17,928 bases of DNA, from NCBI GenBank assembly GCA_902478945.1, contig CABSMX010000038.1, positions 1-17,928 of the forward strand, written 5' to 3'. The notes under the pieces are model-generated. The model saw only the letters and a program-made list of their open reading frames with translations, did not search any database and was not told where the DNA came from. The DNA is from an uncultured Collinsella sp. (GTDB taxonomy: Bacteria; Actinomycetota; Coriobacteriia; Coriobacteriales; Coriobacteriaceae). This document shows positions 6,734 to 13,520 of the stretch, in pieces; the first letter of the stretch is position 1, and the number at the start of each line of letters is the position of its first letter. Both the position numbers and the translations under genes were made by a program.

Positions 6734-7939
6734 ATGAGCGGACTGATAATCGATAGCGAGGCATGCGTTGGCTGTGGTCGCTGCGTTCGCGCCTGTGCCT
6801 CGGGTGGCATTGTGGTGGAGGGCGAGCGCCCCAACCGCTGCGCCCATGTGACCGACGGCTGTATCTTGTGCGGCGGGTGCGTCGATGCTTGCCCCGTCAA
6901 TGCCATTTCGATCGAGCGCGACGAGGCTGCCGGCGCGGTTGACCTCGATGCGTATCGAGACATTTGGGTATTCGTGCAGACCGACGAGCACGATGTCGTG
7001 GCTCCGGTGGCCTACGAGCTCATGGGCAAGGGGCGCGAGCTTGCCGATGCTCGCGGTTGCCGTCTGGTGGCATTGGCCGGCATGGGCCCCGAGGGCTCGC
7101 TTGAGGACCTGGAGCATCTGGTCTGCGCCGGTGCCGACGAGGTCGTGGTCTGCCGCGACGAGCGACTGCGCCAAAACGATGCGGAGATCTATGCTCGTCT
7201 CATCTGCGATTTGGTGGCCGAGCGCAGACCCGAGGCCATTCTGTACGGCGCGACCGCCTTTGGTCGTGAGCTGGCGCCCGGTGTGGCCGTACGCTTGCAG
7301 ACGGGCCTTACGGCCGACTGTACGGTGCTTTCGATGGATACGGAGGCGGGTCTACTGCAGCAGACCCGCCCGGCGTTTGGCGGCAACTTGATGGCCACCA
7401 TTATCTGCCCCAATCATCGTCCCCAGATGGCAACGGTGCGTCCCGGCATCTTTGGGGTACCCGAGTTTGATTACAGCCGCTCTGGCACGATTACCCAGGT
7501 ATCGCTTGCGGATGATGCTAAGGCCCGCGTCGAGATCTCGATTCCCGCCGAGGAGTGGGGGCAGCAGACATCAATTGCCGATGCCGAGCGCCTGGTCGTG
7601 GTGGGCCGCGGCATTGGCTCCAAGAAGAATCTGCCCCTGATGCGAAAGCTCGCCGATGCCTTGGGTGCCGAGCTTGGTTGCACGCGTCCTGTTGTGGAGG
7701 CAGGTTGGCTGGAGTACCGCCACCAGGTTGGGCAGACCGGCGTGTCGGTTTCGCCCAAGCTCCTTGTGAGCATCGGCGTTTCGGGTGCTATCCAGCACCT
7801 AGCCGGCATCGGCGGCGCGGAGTGCGTCATTGCCGTCAACGAGGACCCAGATGCCCCCATCTTCGGCGCTGCGCAGTATAAAGTTGTCGGCGACGCCGTC
7901 GAAGTCGTCGAAGAGCTCCTGGCCCAGCTCGAGCGCTAG
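6734..7939 (+). CDS. etfA: Electron transfer flavoprotein alpha subunit with N-terminal 2[4Fe-4S] ferredoxin domain
   Basis: A 401-aa EtfA with an extra N-terminal ferredoxin domain. Cys 11, 14, 17 and 21 form one CxxCxxCxxxC motif and Cys 43, 46, 49 and 53 (CILCGGCVDACP) the other. The first motif lacks the usual Pro after its last Cys. The EtfA core follows, with its FAD-binding C-terminal part at about 291-401: GRGIGSKKNLPLM, GQTGVSVSPKLLVSIGVSGA, and NEDPDAPIFGAAQYKVVGD. Ferredoxin-fused EtfA is known from Ldh/Etf (LctC of Acetobacterium woodii) and CarE of the caffeyl-CoA reductase complex. It fits a complex that moves electrons between lactate, NAD+ and ferredoxin. The ATG follows the etfB stop without any gap, with GAGGGGATGG as ribosome site. 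Its stop overlaps that of the convergent HD gene. Confidence 0.92.
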   Translation: MSGLIIDSEACVGCGRCVRACASGGIVVEGERPNRCAHVTDGCILCGGCVDACPVNAISIERDEAAGAVDLDAYRDIWVFVQTDEHDVVAPVAYELMGKGRELADARGCRLVALAGMGPEGSLEDLEHLVCAGADEVVVCRDERLRQNDAEIYARLICDLVAERRPEAILYGATAFGRELAPGVAVRLQTGLTADCTVLSMDTEAGLLQQTRPAFGGNLMATIICPNHRPQMATVRPGIFGVPEFDYSRSGTITQVSLADDAKARVEISIPAEEWGQQTSIADAERLVVVGRGIGSKKNLPLMRKLADALGAELGCTRPVVEAGWLEYRHQVGQTGVSVSPKLLVSIGVSGAIQHLAGIGGAECVIAVNEDPDAPIFGAAQYKVVGDAVEVVEELLAQLER

Positions 7940-8748
7940 GCGCCGGCCAGCCAGGCTCGCATCTCTTTCTTTAGGCGTTCCCAGGTCGCTTGCGTGGCGG
8001 GGTCGGTAAAGGGCCGCACGATGCCAAAAGGTGCGTCGAGCAGGCGGTAGATATCGCCCTGCTTGCGCGCCAGCGCGCGGCTTGCCGGATAGACGAGCTC
8101 AAACATAAAGCAGATAAGCCCCACCAAGTAGTCCGCGGGCTCATCGCGCTCATCGCGCGTGACGCAGCGGTGCTCGTCAAAGGCAGCCAGCGTCGGTGCC
8201 GAGAAGTGGCTGGCAAGAAACACGTCCTCATCCACTTTGAGGATGGTGTCGACGGTGCTGTCGGCGATGGTGCGCATAATGTCGACCTTGTCGCCATCGC
8301 GCACAATATCGCAGAAGCGCCGCGTGCGCTCGTCGAGCTGCGCGGGTAGACGGAAATCGCTGTGATAGGCAATGCTTGCGCGAATCAACTCGTCTTCTAC
8401 CGGATCGTCGATAAAGTCGCGGATACTTGTTGTCGCGGGCGCGTCTGCAGGGTTTTCGCCAAAGAGAACCTCGACGCCCAACGCCGCATGGCTCATGCTC
8501 TCGGCATCCTTAAACGTGTCCCAGCGTCGCAGCTGCTCAAAGCGACCCATATCGTGCAGCAGGCCGCAAAGCCACGCTAGGTCAATGTCCTGAGGTGACC
8601 AGCCCTGTTCGCGTGCCACGGCATCGCATGCCTCGGCAACGTGGTACGTATGCTCGATTTTGAGCGCGATACGCGGATTGGCGGCATCGTAGGCATCGGT
8701 GTAGGTCTTGAAGGCCGCGGCAGCCCGCGTTCGATCGATAGCTGTCAT
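7936..8748 (-). CDS. HD-domain phosphohydrolase
   Basis: A 270-aa soluble protein with an HD domain. The visible metal-ligand candidates are KIEHTYHVAE (30-39, His33 and His36), GLLHDMGRF (62-70, the His65-Asp66 pair), MSH (85-87), AYHSD (around 127-131) and RDGDKVDIMR (around 150-159). The order H...HD...H...D fits the HD superfamily of nucleotide or phosphoester hydrolases. The substrate cannot be told; the C-terminal half has no recognised domain. The ATG is preceded by AGGAAG. It is divergent from azlC and convergent with etfA, the two stop codons sharing CTAG at 7936-7939, so there is no room for a terminator between them. Confidence 0.85.
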   Translation of the reverse strand: MTAIDRTRAAAAFKTYTDAYDAANPRIALKIEHTYHVAEACDAVAREQGWSPQDIDLAWLCGLLHDMGRFEQLRRWDTFKDAESMSHAALGVEVLFGENPADAPATTSIRDFIDDPVEDELIRASIAYHSDFRLPAQLDERTRRFCDIVRDGDKVDIMRTIADSTVDTILKVDEDVFLASHFSAPTLAAFDEHRCVTRDERDEPADYLVGLICFMFELVYPASRALARKQGDIYRLLDAPFGIVRPFTDPATQATWERLKKEMRAWLAGA

Positions 8749-8766
8749 AATGACTTCCTAAAAAGT

Positions 8767-8786
8767 TGTGTCTTTCTGTGTCTTTC
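8767..8786. repeat. Perfect tandem duplication of a 10-bp unit
   Basis: TGTGTCTTTC is present twice in direct contact, at 8767-8776 and 8777-8786, in the leader of the HD-domain gene, some 20-40 bp before its start codon. It may be a replication-slippage product or a pair of in-phase regulator half-sites. Confidence 0.45.
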
Positions 8787-8793
8787 GATCCGG

Positions 8794-8821
8794 TGGCAAT
8801 TGTAGGTGAACTCGGTTGCCA
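8794..8821. promoter_or_regulatory. Dyad TGGCAA-N16-TTGCCA around a -10-like box
   Basis: Inverted half-sites TGGCAA (8794-8799) and TTGCCA (8816-8821) are centred two helical turns apart. A reverse-strand TACAAT (8804-8799), a good -10 match for the HD-domain gene, overlaps the left half-site. An operator here could repress that gene and possibly azlCD. No clear -35 for either direction was found. Confidence 0.35.
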
Positions 8822-8885
8822 TCGGGCGATGGTTCTGCCGCGTCGTTGAATGCGGCTCGGAAATCTTGTCGGGACGAGGAACGCT

Positions 8886-9578
8886 ATGGTGCTCAAAATC
8901 GTTAAAACCGTCTGGCCGGTGATGCTTACCTATGTTGCGATAGCCGCGCCGTGCGGAATGATTATGGCGCAGACGGGAATGGAACCCTGGATGGTTTTTG
9001 CCCTGAGCAGCACGTTCGTGACGGGCAGCGGGCAGTTTATGATCTGTAATCTGTGGCTAGCAGGCGTGCCTGCGGCGTCGATCGTCGCGAGCGTCGCCGC
9101 AATCTCCTCGCGCTTTGCGCTTTACTCGGCATCGATCGCACCGCATTTGAGGGGTGCTTCGAAGCGTCAGACGCTGGCTGTTGCCGCGACACTTACCGAG
9201 GAGGCATACGGCATTTCGCTTGCCAAGTTGGTTAAAGGGGAGGATTGGGGTCCGCTCGAGTCCTTTGTGCTCAACGTGATCCTCATCGCAACATGGGGCG
9301 TTTCGTGTACGACGGGCGCCATCGTCGGCGCCGTTGTTGATGTTCCCACCGCTATTGCGGGTTTTGTCTGCACATCGCTCTTTATCTGCCTACTCTTTTC
9401 GCAGCGACTGTCGCGCGGCAATGTCGTAGCTGCCGGTTTGGCTGCGGTGTCCGTCGCCATATGCAAGTTCTTGGGGTGGACGAATATCGCCGTGCCGGCA
9501 AGTGTGCTCGTCGGCGTTGTCACGGCACTCGCGTGCGATGTCCTCGCCGAGGGAAGGGGCGCTCGCGATGCCCGTTAA
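8886..9578 (+). CDS. azlC: AzlC family branched-chain amino acid exporter, large subunit
   Basis: A 230-aa integral membrane protein of the AzlC (YgaZ) family. Visible are the early membrane segment with APCGMIMAQTGMEPW, the motif TFVTGSGQFMICNLW, SSRFALYSASIAPHLRG and the conserved TEEAYGIS before further membrane segments. With AzlD it forms a two-component exporter of branched-chain amino acids and analogues such as 4-azaleucine (established for AzlCD and YgaZH). I chose ATG 8886 because it has GACGAGGA upstream and gives a normal AzlC N-terminus; an earlier in-frame ATG at 8850 has no ribosome site. It overlaps azlD by 11 nt. Confidence 0.88.
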   Translation: MVLKIVKTVWPVMLTYVAIAAPCGMIMAQTGMEPWMVFALSSTFVTGSGQFMICNLWLAGVPAASIVASVAAISSRFALYSASIAPHLRGASKRQTLAVAATLTEEAYGISLAKLVKGEDWGPLESFVLNVILIATWGVSCTTGAIVGAVVDVPTAIAGFVCTSLFICLLFSQRLSRGNVVAAGLAAVSVAICKFLGWTNIAVPASVLVGVVTALACDVLAEGRGARDAR

Positions 9579-9891
9579 TGAGTTTTTGGTCCTATGGCTG
9601 TCGTCATGGGCGGCCATCGCGTTTTTCCGCATTGCCCCGGCGTTTGCCTTGCGCGGGAGAACGCTGTCGCCCCGCGTTACCGAGGCCTTGGGTTATATTC
9701 CGCCTGCCGCCTTTGCGGCGCTGGTCGCCAACGATTTGATAAGCCCTGGCGCTTTCGACGCCGGCTTGTGGCAGGGCTTGATTCCCTGGATTGCGGCCGC
9801 CGGCGTCGTGGCGGTGGCAATCAAGACAAAGTCGATGTTGTGGTGCTGCGTCTCGGGCATCGTGTTCTATATCGTTTTGAGCTTCATATAA
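9568..9891 (+). CDS. azlD: AzlD family branched-chain amino acid exporter, small subunit
   Basis: A 107-aa protein with about four hydrophobic segments. It starts MPVNEFLVLWLSSW and includes AFALRGRTLSPRVTEALGYI, then PPAAFAALVANDL, which is typical of AzlD/YgaH (short polar loop followed by the P-x-A-x-x-A membrane segment). The start at 9568 lies inside the end of azlC, with GGAAGGGG upstream. It supplies the small membrane partner of AzlC. Confidence 0.87.
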   Translation: MPVNEFLVLWLSSWAAIAFFRIAPAFALRGRTLSPRVTEALGYIPPAAFAALVANDLISPGAFDAGLWQGLIPWIAAAGVVAVAIKTKSMLWCCVSGIVFYIVLSFI

Positions 9892-10033
9892 GAGCGGAGC
9901 ACGTTTAGCGTCCCGGCACAACGAATCGAATTTCTCACCGAGCCGGTCTGCTTCTTCTGGTACCATGGTCAAACTTTACTGTAGCAAAGTGTGACGTGGG
10001 CTTTTGTTCTTCGTCAGCGGAAGTGGGGGTTTC
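9892..10033 (+). promoter_or_regulatory. Leader of the KDG permease gene with candidate GntR-type operator
   Basis: The gap between azlD and the permease carries two overlapping palindromes, TGGTACCA (9958-9965) and ACCATGGT (9962-9969). Close behind is ACTTT...AAAGT (9973-9977 and 9986-9990). TGGTACCA resembles the TTGGTATACCAA core bound by UxuR/ExuR, GntR regulators of hexuronate genes (established in enterobacteria). The match to a KDG-uptake gene makes it plausible. No firm -35/-10 pair or terminator for azlCD was identified. Confidence 0.35.
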
Positions 10034-11056
10034 ATGGCACAGGAAGCGACCGCCAACGAGCAAAAGAAATTCAAAGTCCCGCGTATCCCGGGTGACATCA
10101 TGATCTACCCGATGATCGTTGGCCTTTTGCTCAATACCTTCTGCCCGCAGGTCTTTGAGATCGGCGGCTTCTTTACCGCCGCCTGCTGCGGTGGTTCCAA
10201 CACCATCGTTGCCGCGATCCTGCTGTTTGTGGGTGCTGGCATCAGCTTTAAGTCCACGCCGGGCGCCATCAAGACCGGCATCGTTGTGCTGATTCCTAGG
10301 CTTGTGGTGGCAGCCGCGCTGGGTCTTGGTGTTGCGTATTTCTTTAACGACAACCTTTTGGGCCTGAGCTCGGTCTCCATCATCGGCGGCATTACGTTTT
10401 GCAACATGGCGCTCTACACGGGCATCATGGGCGAGTTCGGCGACGAGTCCGAGCAGGGCGCCGTGGGTATCCTGTTCTTTACGGCCGGCCCCGCCGTCAC
10501 CATGATCATCCTGGGCGTTTCGGGTCTTGCTAACATCCCGCTGGGTACCATCGTCGGCTCCATCCTGCCGCTTGTCATCGGTATGGTTCTGGGCAACCTC
10601 TTCCCGTTCATCAAGAACCTGCTGGTTCCCGGCACCAACCCTGCGATTGCCGTTATCGGATTTCAGCTCGGTGCGTCAATGAGTCTTTCGAGCTTTATCA
10701 CCGGCGGTATTTCCGGCATCTTGTTGGGCCTTATCACGCTGTTTGTCGTCGGTCCTATCACCTTTGCGTTCGAGCGCCTGTGCGGCGGCAATGGCAAGGC
10801 CGCTGTGGCTTGCTCCACCATCGCCGGCACGGCTATGACCACACCGGTTGCCCTCGCCGAGGTCGCACCGCGCTATGCCGAGCTTGCGCCCACCGCGTAT
10901 GCGCAGATCGCCACCGCCGTCATCATCACGGCAATCATGGCCCCGATTCTGACCGGCTGGGCCGACAAGAAGTTTTGCCAGGGCAAGGAGGATCTGTCGC
11001 CTGCCGGTGTCGAGGCCATCGAGGAGGCCATCGCGACCGACATCGATGGCGAATAG
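10034..11056 (+). CDS. kdgT: 2-keto-3-deoxygluconate permease
   Basis: A 340-aa, roughly ten-segment membrane protein of the KdgT family, close in length to E. coli KdgT (327 aa). Visible stretches include VPRIPGDIMIYPMIVGLLLN, FVGAGISFKSTPGAIKTG, ITFCNMALYTGIMGEFGDES, LFFTAGPAVTMIILG, LVPGTNPAIAVIGFQLGASM and STIAGTAMTTPVALAEV. It would import KDG, an intermediate of pectin and hexuronate breakdown, by cation symport. I chose ATG 10034 because GTGGGGG lies just upstream; a frame extension to 10004 has no ribosome site. No kdgK, kdgA or hexuronate genes are in the window, so the pathway link rests on the family alone. The C-terminal tail is unusually acidic (VEAIEEAIATDIDGE). Confidence 0.88.
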   Translation: MAQEATANEQKKFKVPRIPGDIMIYPMIVGLLLNTFCPQVFEIGGFFTAACCGGSNTIVAAILLFVGAGISFKSTPGAIKTGIVVLIPRLVVAAALGLGVAYFFNDNLLGLSSVSIIGGITFCNMALYTGIMGEFGDESEQGAVGILFFTAGPAVTMIILGVSGLANIPLGTIVGSILPLVIGMVLGNLFPFIKNLLVPGTNPAIAVIGFQLGASMSLSSFITGGISGILLGLITLFVVGPITFAFERLCGGNGKAAVACSTIAGTAMTTPVALAEVAPRYAELAPTAYAQIATAVIITAIMAPILTGWADKKFCQGKEDLSPAGVEAIEEAIATDIDGE

Positions 11057-11101
11057 CAATCGCTACCAATCAATGATGCCGGAGTGCAATTCGCGCCGTT
11101 T

Positions 11102-11145
11102 GAGCGCCCGAACGATGACTGTTTTGCAGTGACGTTCGGGCGCTC
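11102..11145 (+). terminator. Strong hairpin after the KDG permease gene
   Basis: A perfect 13-bp inverted repeat, GAGCGCCCGAACG (11102-11114) and CGTTCGGGCGCTC (11133-11145), with a smaller ACTG/CAGT stem inside the loop, starts 46 nt after the permease stop. The 3' side is followed by TGCTATGATT, not a T-run, so it may be a weak or Rho-assisted terminator, or a 3'-end protector. It overlaps the upstream part of the diguanylate cyclase promoter. Confidence 0.5.
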
Positions 11146-11154
11146 TGCTATGAT
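11146..11154 (+). promoter_or_regulatory. Extended -10 promoter for the diguanylate cyclase gene
   Basis: TGC-TATGAT at 11146-11154 is an extended -10 element (TGN plus a hexamer matching five of six). A weak TTGCAG lies 19 nt upstream, inside the permease hairpin. Transcription would start near 11161 and give a leader of about 80 nt. That leader includes a CCCCT-GCGGGT-AGGGG mini-hairpin (11163-11178) and the dyad at 11196-11213. Confidence 0.4.
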
Positions 11155-11195
11155 TCCCCTTACCCCTGCGGGTAGGGGGTGTTTGTTGCCCAGAC

Positions 11196-11213
11196 CAGAA
11201 TCGGGCGATTCTG
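11196..11213 (+). promoter_or_regulatory. 18-bp dyad in the leader of the diguanylate cyclase gene
   Basis: CAGAATCG-GG-CGATTCTG is a perfect 8-2-8 inverted repeat ending 30 nt before the GTG start. It could be an operator, or an RNA hairpin that affects translation. The 2-nt spacer would make a poor RNA loop, which favours a DNA-binding site. Confidence 0.4.
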
Positions 11214-11243
11214 ACCACTTGAATATTGAAGGGATGGCGTCTA

Positions 11244-12386
11244 GTGGTTAAGGCACTCAAGATTGAGATATTCCTGCTATGCATGATTGTTCTTATCGGG
11301 CTTGCCGCACGAAGCCGCCGCTCCTTGTTCTCGAGCACCCAGCAGCTTCTGTTTAGCATGCTGGGCTACACGTCTGCAGCCTACATTTTCTTCGATATGA
11401 TCTGGACGCTCTCGGACGGCGTGAGCACTCCTGTAGGCATCACGGCCAACTGGATTTCCAACGCGGTCTCGTTTTCGCTGTTCGCCATCGCGTGCCTCAT
11501 TTGGTTTTTCTATTCCGAGACAGTGCAGGGCTCACGCCTTTTGACCGCGCGCTATAGGGTGGCGCTCGTGACGTTGCCAACCGTATTGGTGGTCGTGCTG
11601 GCATTTACCAGCTACTGGACGCACACTATGTTCTATATCGATGCACAGGGCGTATATCGTCGCGGAGCGCTTTATATGATTCAGCCTATCGTTAGCTACT
11701 GCTACATCATATATACGTCTTTGCATGCCTTTATTCAGACTCGAAAAGTCGAAAGTCTGCAAAAGAAGGCCATTTATCGCACCCTCGCCTTTTTTGCGGT
11801 TCCCGCTCTGGTGGGCGGTACCTTCCAGGTTTTGTTTTCGGTACCGGGCCTTTGTGTCGGTATAACGCTGAGCATCCTGCTGCTCTACATCATCTACCAG
11901 GAGCAGCTGATCTCGACCGACCCGTTGACTGGCCTCAACAATCGCAACCGTTTTGAGACCTATATGCTGTCGCTCTTTTCAAATGTGGATCAGGCCGAAG
12001 ATGTGTATCTGCTTATGATGGACGCTGACGGCTTTAAGCAGATTAACGACCGGTATGGACATGTGGAGGGCGATCATGCCCTCCAGGTCATATCTGCTAC
12101 GCTCAAAGAGGTTTGCTCGGCGTCTGGTGGCTTTATCGCACGTTATGGCGGCGATGAGTTTGTGGTGCTTCAAAAGGCGACGGCGGAGCAGGACATCATG
12201 CGTCTGTGCGCGGCAATCAGCGACGAGCTCGCGCGCGCCGAGGTCCCGTATCTGTTGCGGATGTCCATCGGCTACGCACAGGTTGGTGATGGCGTCGATA
12301 CCTGGCAAGACTTGCTTCGCGCTGCCGACGCGGAGCTCTACCGCGTAAAGCGCGAGAAGAAGAAAGCCGGCGTCCAGATACGCTAG
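11244..12386 (+). CDS. Membrane-bound diguanylate cyclase (GGDEF)
   Basis: A 380-aa protein. The N-terminal 220 residues hold about six or seven membrane segments with short loops and no recognised sensor motif. The C-terminal GGDEF domain has STDPLTGLNNRNRFE (224-238), MDADGFKQINDRYGHVEGD (259-277), ARYGGDEFVVL (299-309) and MSIGYA. The active site is intact, so synthesis of c-di-GMP from two GTP is expected. The position for the RxxD inhibitory site, which should lie a few residues before GGDEF, reads ASGG, so product inhibition through the I-site is unlikely. I chose GTG 11244, nine nt after AAGGGA; a TTG at 11226 would overlap that site. No EAL or PilZ protein is nearby. Confidence 0.88.
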   Translation: MVKALKIEIFLLCMIVLIGLAARSRRSLFSSTQQLLFSMLGYTSAAYIFFDMIWTLSDGVSTPVGITANWISNAVSFSLFAIACLIWFFYSETVQGSRLLTARYRVALVTLPTVLVVVLAFTSYWTHTMFYIDAQGVYRRGALYMIQPIVSYCYIIYTSLHAFIQTRKVESLQKKAIYRTLAFFAVPALVGGTFQVLFSVPGLCVGITLSILLLYIIYQEQLISTDPLTGLNNRNRFETYMLSLFSNVDQAEDVYLLMMDADGFKQINDRYGHVEGDHALQVISATLKEVCSASGGFIARYGGDEFVVLQKATAEQDIMRLCAAISDELARAEVPYLLRMSIGYAQVGDGVDTWQDLLRAADAELYRVKREKKKAGVQIR

Positions 12387-12414
12387 AAAAAAAGCGAACG
12401 CTGGCGTGCGTTGC
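12387..12414 (-). terminator. Intrinsic terminator of the EamA transporter gene
   Basis: On the reverse strand an AACGC-ACGCCA-GCGTT stem (12412-12397), extendable by GC pairs around one bulge, is followed by CGC and seven T (12393-12387). It lies about 75 nt after the transporter stop and directly past the end of the convergent diguanylate cyclase gene. On the plus strand it has no T-run, so it serves mainly the minus-strand transcript. Confidence 0.5.
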
Positions 12415-12486
12415 GGCCCTCAGCTCACCGATGTACTCCATTAAGCTAAAGCATGTGAATCCCCTCGACTAAATAAGGGCGGTTCG

Positions 12487-13422
12487 TTAGGCCTTTTTGG
12501 GTTTGTTGACGATGATGATGCCGCCGCAGACCAACAGCAGGGCAACGATGACGGTAACGGGGCTCGTGCCAGCGCCCTCGCCGAGCAGCAGCGCGCTCAG
12601 CACCACACCAAAGACGGGGTTCATAAACCCAAAGACCGAGACGCGGCTGACGGGGTTGACGGCAAGCAGGCGCGACCACAGCGAGTAGGCGACCGCGGAG
12701 ATAAGCGCCATGTAGATGATGAGCGCGATGGCGGGGGCAATCGCCGTGGGGGAGAGTGCGCCACCCATCAAAAAGCCGATGGCGGTGAGGACCAGGCCGC
12801 CGACCAAGAACTGCCACCCGGCAAGCAAGACGCCGTCGTGCTCGCGCGAGAAGATACCGATCAGGCAGGTCGAAAGGGCACCCGCGACGGTGGAGGCCAG
12901 GATAAAGCCCTCGCCGTCGAGCGCAAAGCCAAAGGTGCCGTCCGCGCCCGAAAGGTTGACGAGCGCGACGCCGGCAAAGCCCAGTATACAGCCAAGCACC
13001 TTGGCCATATCGAGCTTCTCGGTGCGAAATGCCAGGGCGGCAAAGAGGATGGCTAGGAAGTTGGCGCTGGCCTCGATGATGGAACTCGACATGGCGCTGG
13101 CGCGCGAGAGTCCCAGGTAGAAAAAGAAGTACTGCCCGATAGTCTGGAAGAGTGACAAGACAAAGATGGGCTTGATGTCACGAGCCTGCGGAATGAGGGG
13201 GCGGCGTTGGGCCGCACTCATCCCAACGATAACCAGGGCGCCGGCAAGCGTGAAGCGCAAGCCCGCAAAGAGCAGCTGTGAGGCGCTATCGTGAGCGGGG
13301 ATGCCAAAGAGCCCGTAACCGATCTTGATGCAGGGGAAAGCCGACCCCCAGAGCGCACAGCAGACGAGACAGCCCAGGATGAGTCCGGGCAGGGTGGCGA
13401 GATACGGCTTGCGGCTTTCCAT
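12487..13422 (-). CDS. EamA/DMT family transporter
   Basis: A 311-aa membrane protein with two EamA repeats, about ten segments in all. The first repeat has LVCCALWGSAFPCIKIGYGL and later LGLSRASAMSSSIIEASANF. It also has the EKLDMAKVLGCILGFAGVAL linker of the family. The second repeat ends with YSLWSRLLAVNPVSRVSVFG, FMNPVFGVVLSALLLGE and a final segment LLLVCGGIIIVNK. Family members export amino acids or other metabolites; the substrate here is unknown. I chose ATG 13422 because AGGAAGG lies directly upstream; the longer frame from 13464 would run through the purL terminator. It is transcribed in the same direction as purL and sits just after its terminator. Confidence 0.87.
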   Translation of the reverse strand: MESRKPYLATLPGLILGCLVCCALWGSAFPCIKIGYGLFGIPAHDSASQLLFAGLRFTLAGALVIVGMSAAQRRPLIPQARDIKPIFVLSLFQTIGQYFFFYLGLSRASAMSSSIIEASANFLAILFAALAFRTEKLDMAKVLGCILGFAGVALVNLSGADGTFGFALDGEGFILASTVAGALSTCLIGIFSREHDGVLLAGWQFLVGGLVLTAIGFLMGGALSPTAIAPAIALIIYMALISAVAYSLWSRLLAVNPVSRVSVFGFMNPVFGVVLSALLLGEGAGTSPVTVIVALLLVCGGIIIVNKPKKA

Positions 13423-13447
13423 GATGTCCTTCCTACATGTGCGAAGC

Positions 13448-13484
13448 AAAAAAGAACCCGCCACTGGGTGTGCCGGTGGCGGGT
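13448..13484 (-). terminator. Intrinsic terminator after purL, in the leader of the EamA gene
   Basis: On the reverse strand a perfect 9-bp stem ACCCGCCAC / GTGGCGGGT (13484-13476 and 13464-13456) with an 11-nt loop is followed by TCTTTTTT (13455-13448). This is a textbook Rho-independent terminator 36 nt after the purL stop. It ends 25 nt before the EamA start codon, so it could also act as an attenuator for that gene. Confidence 0.8.
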
Positions 13485-13520
13485 GTTGTTACCCGAGGGG
13501 ATTGTACCCGATGGGACGCA

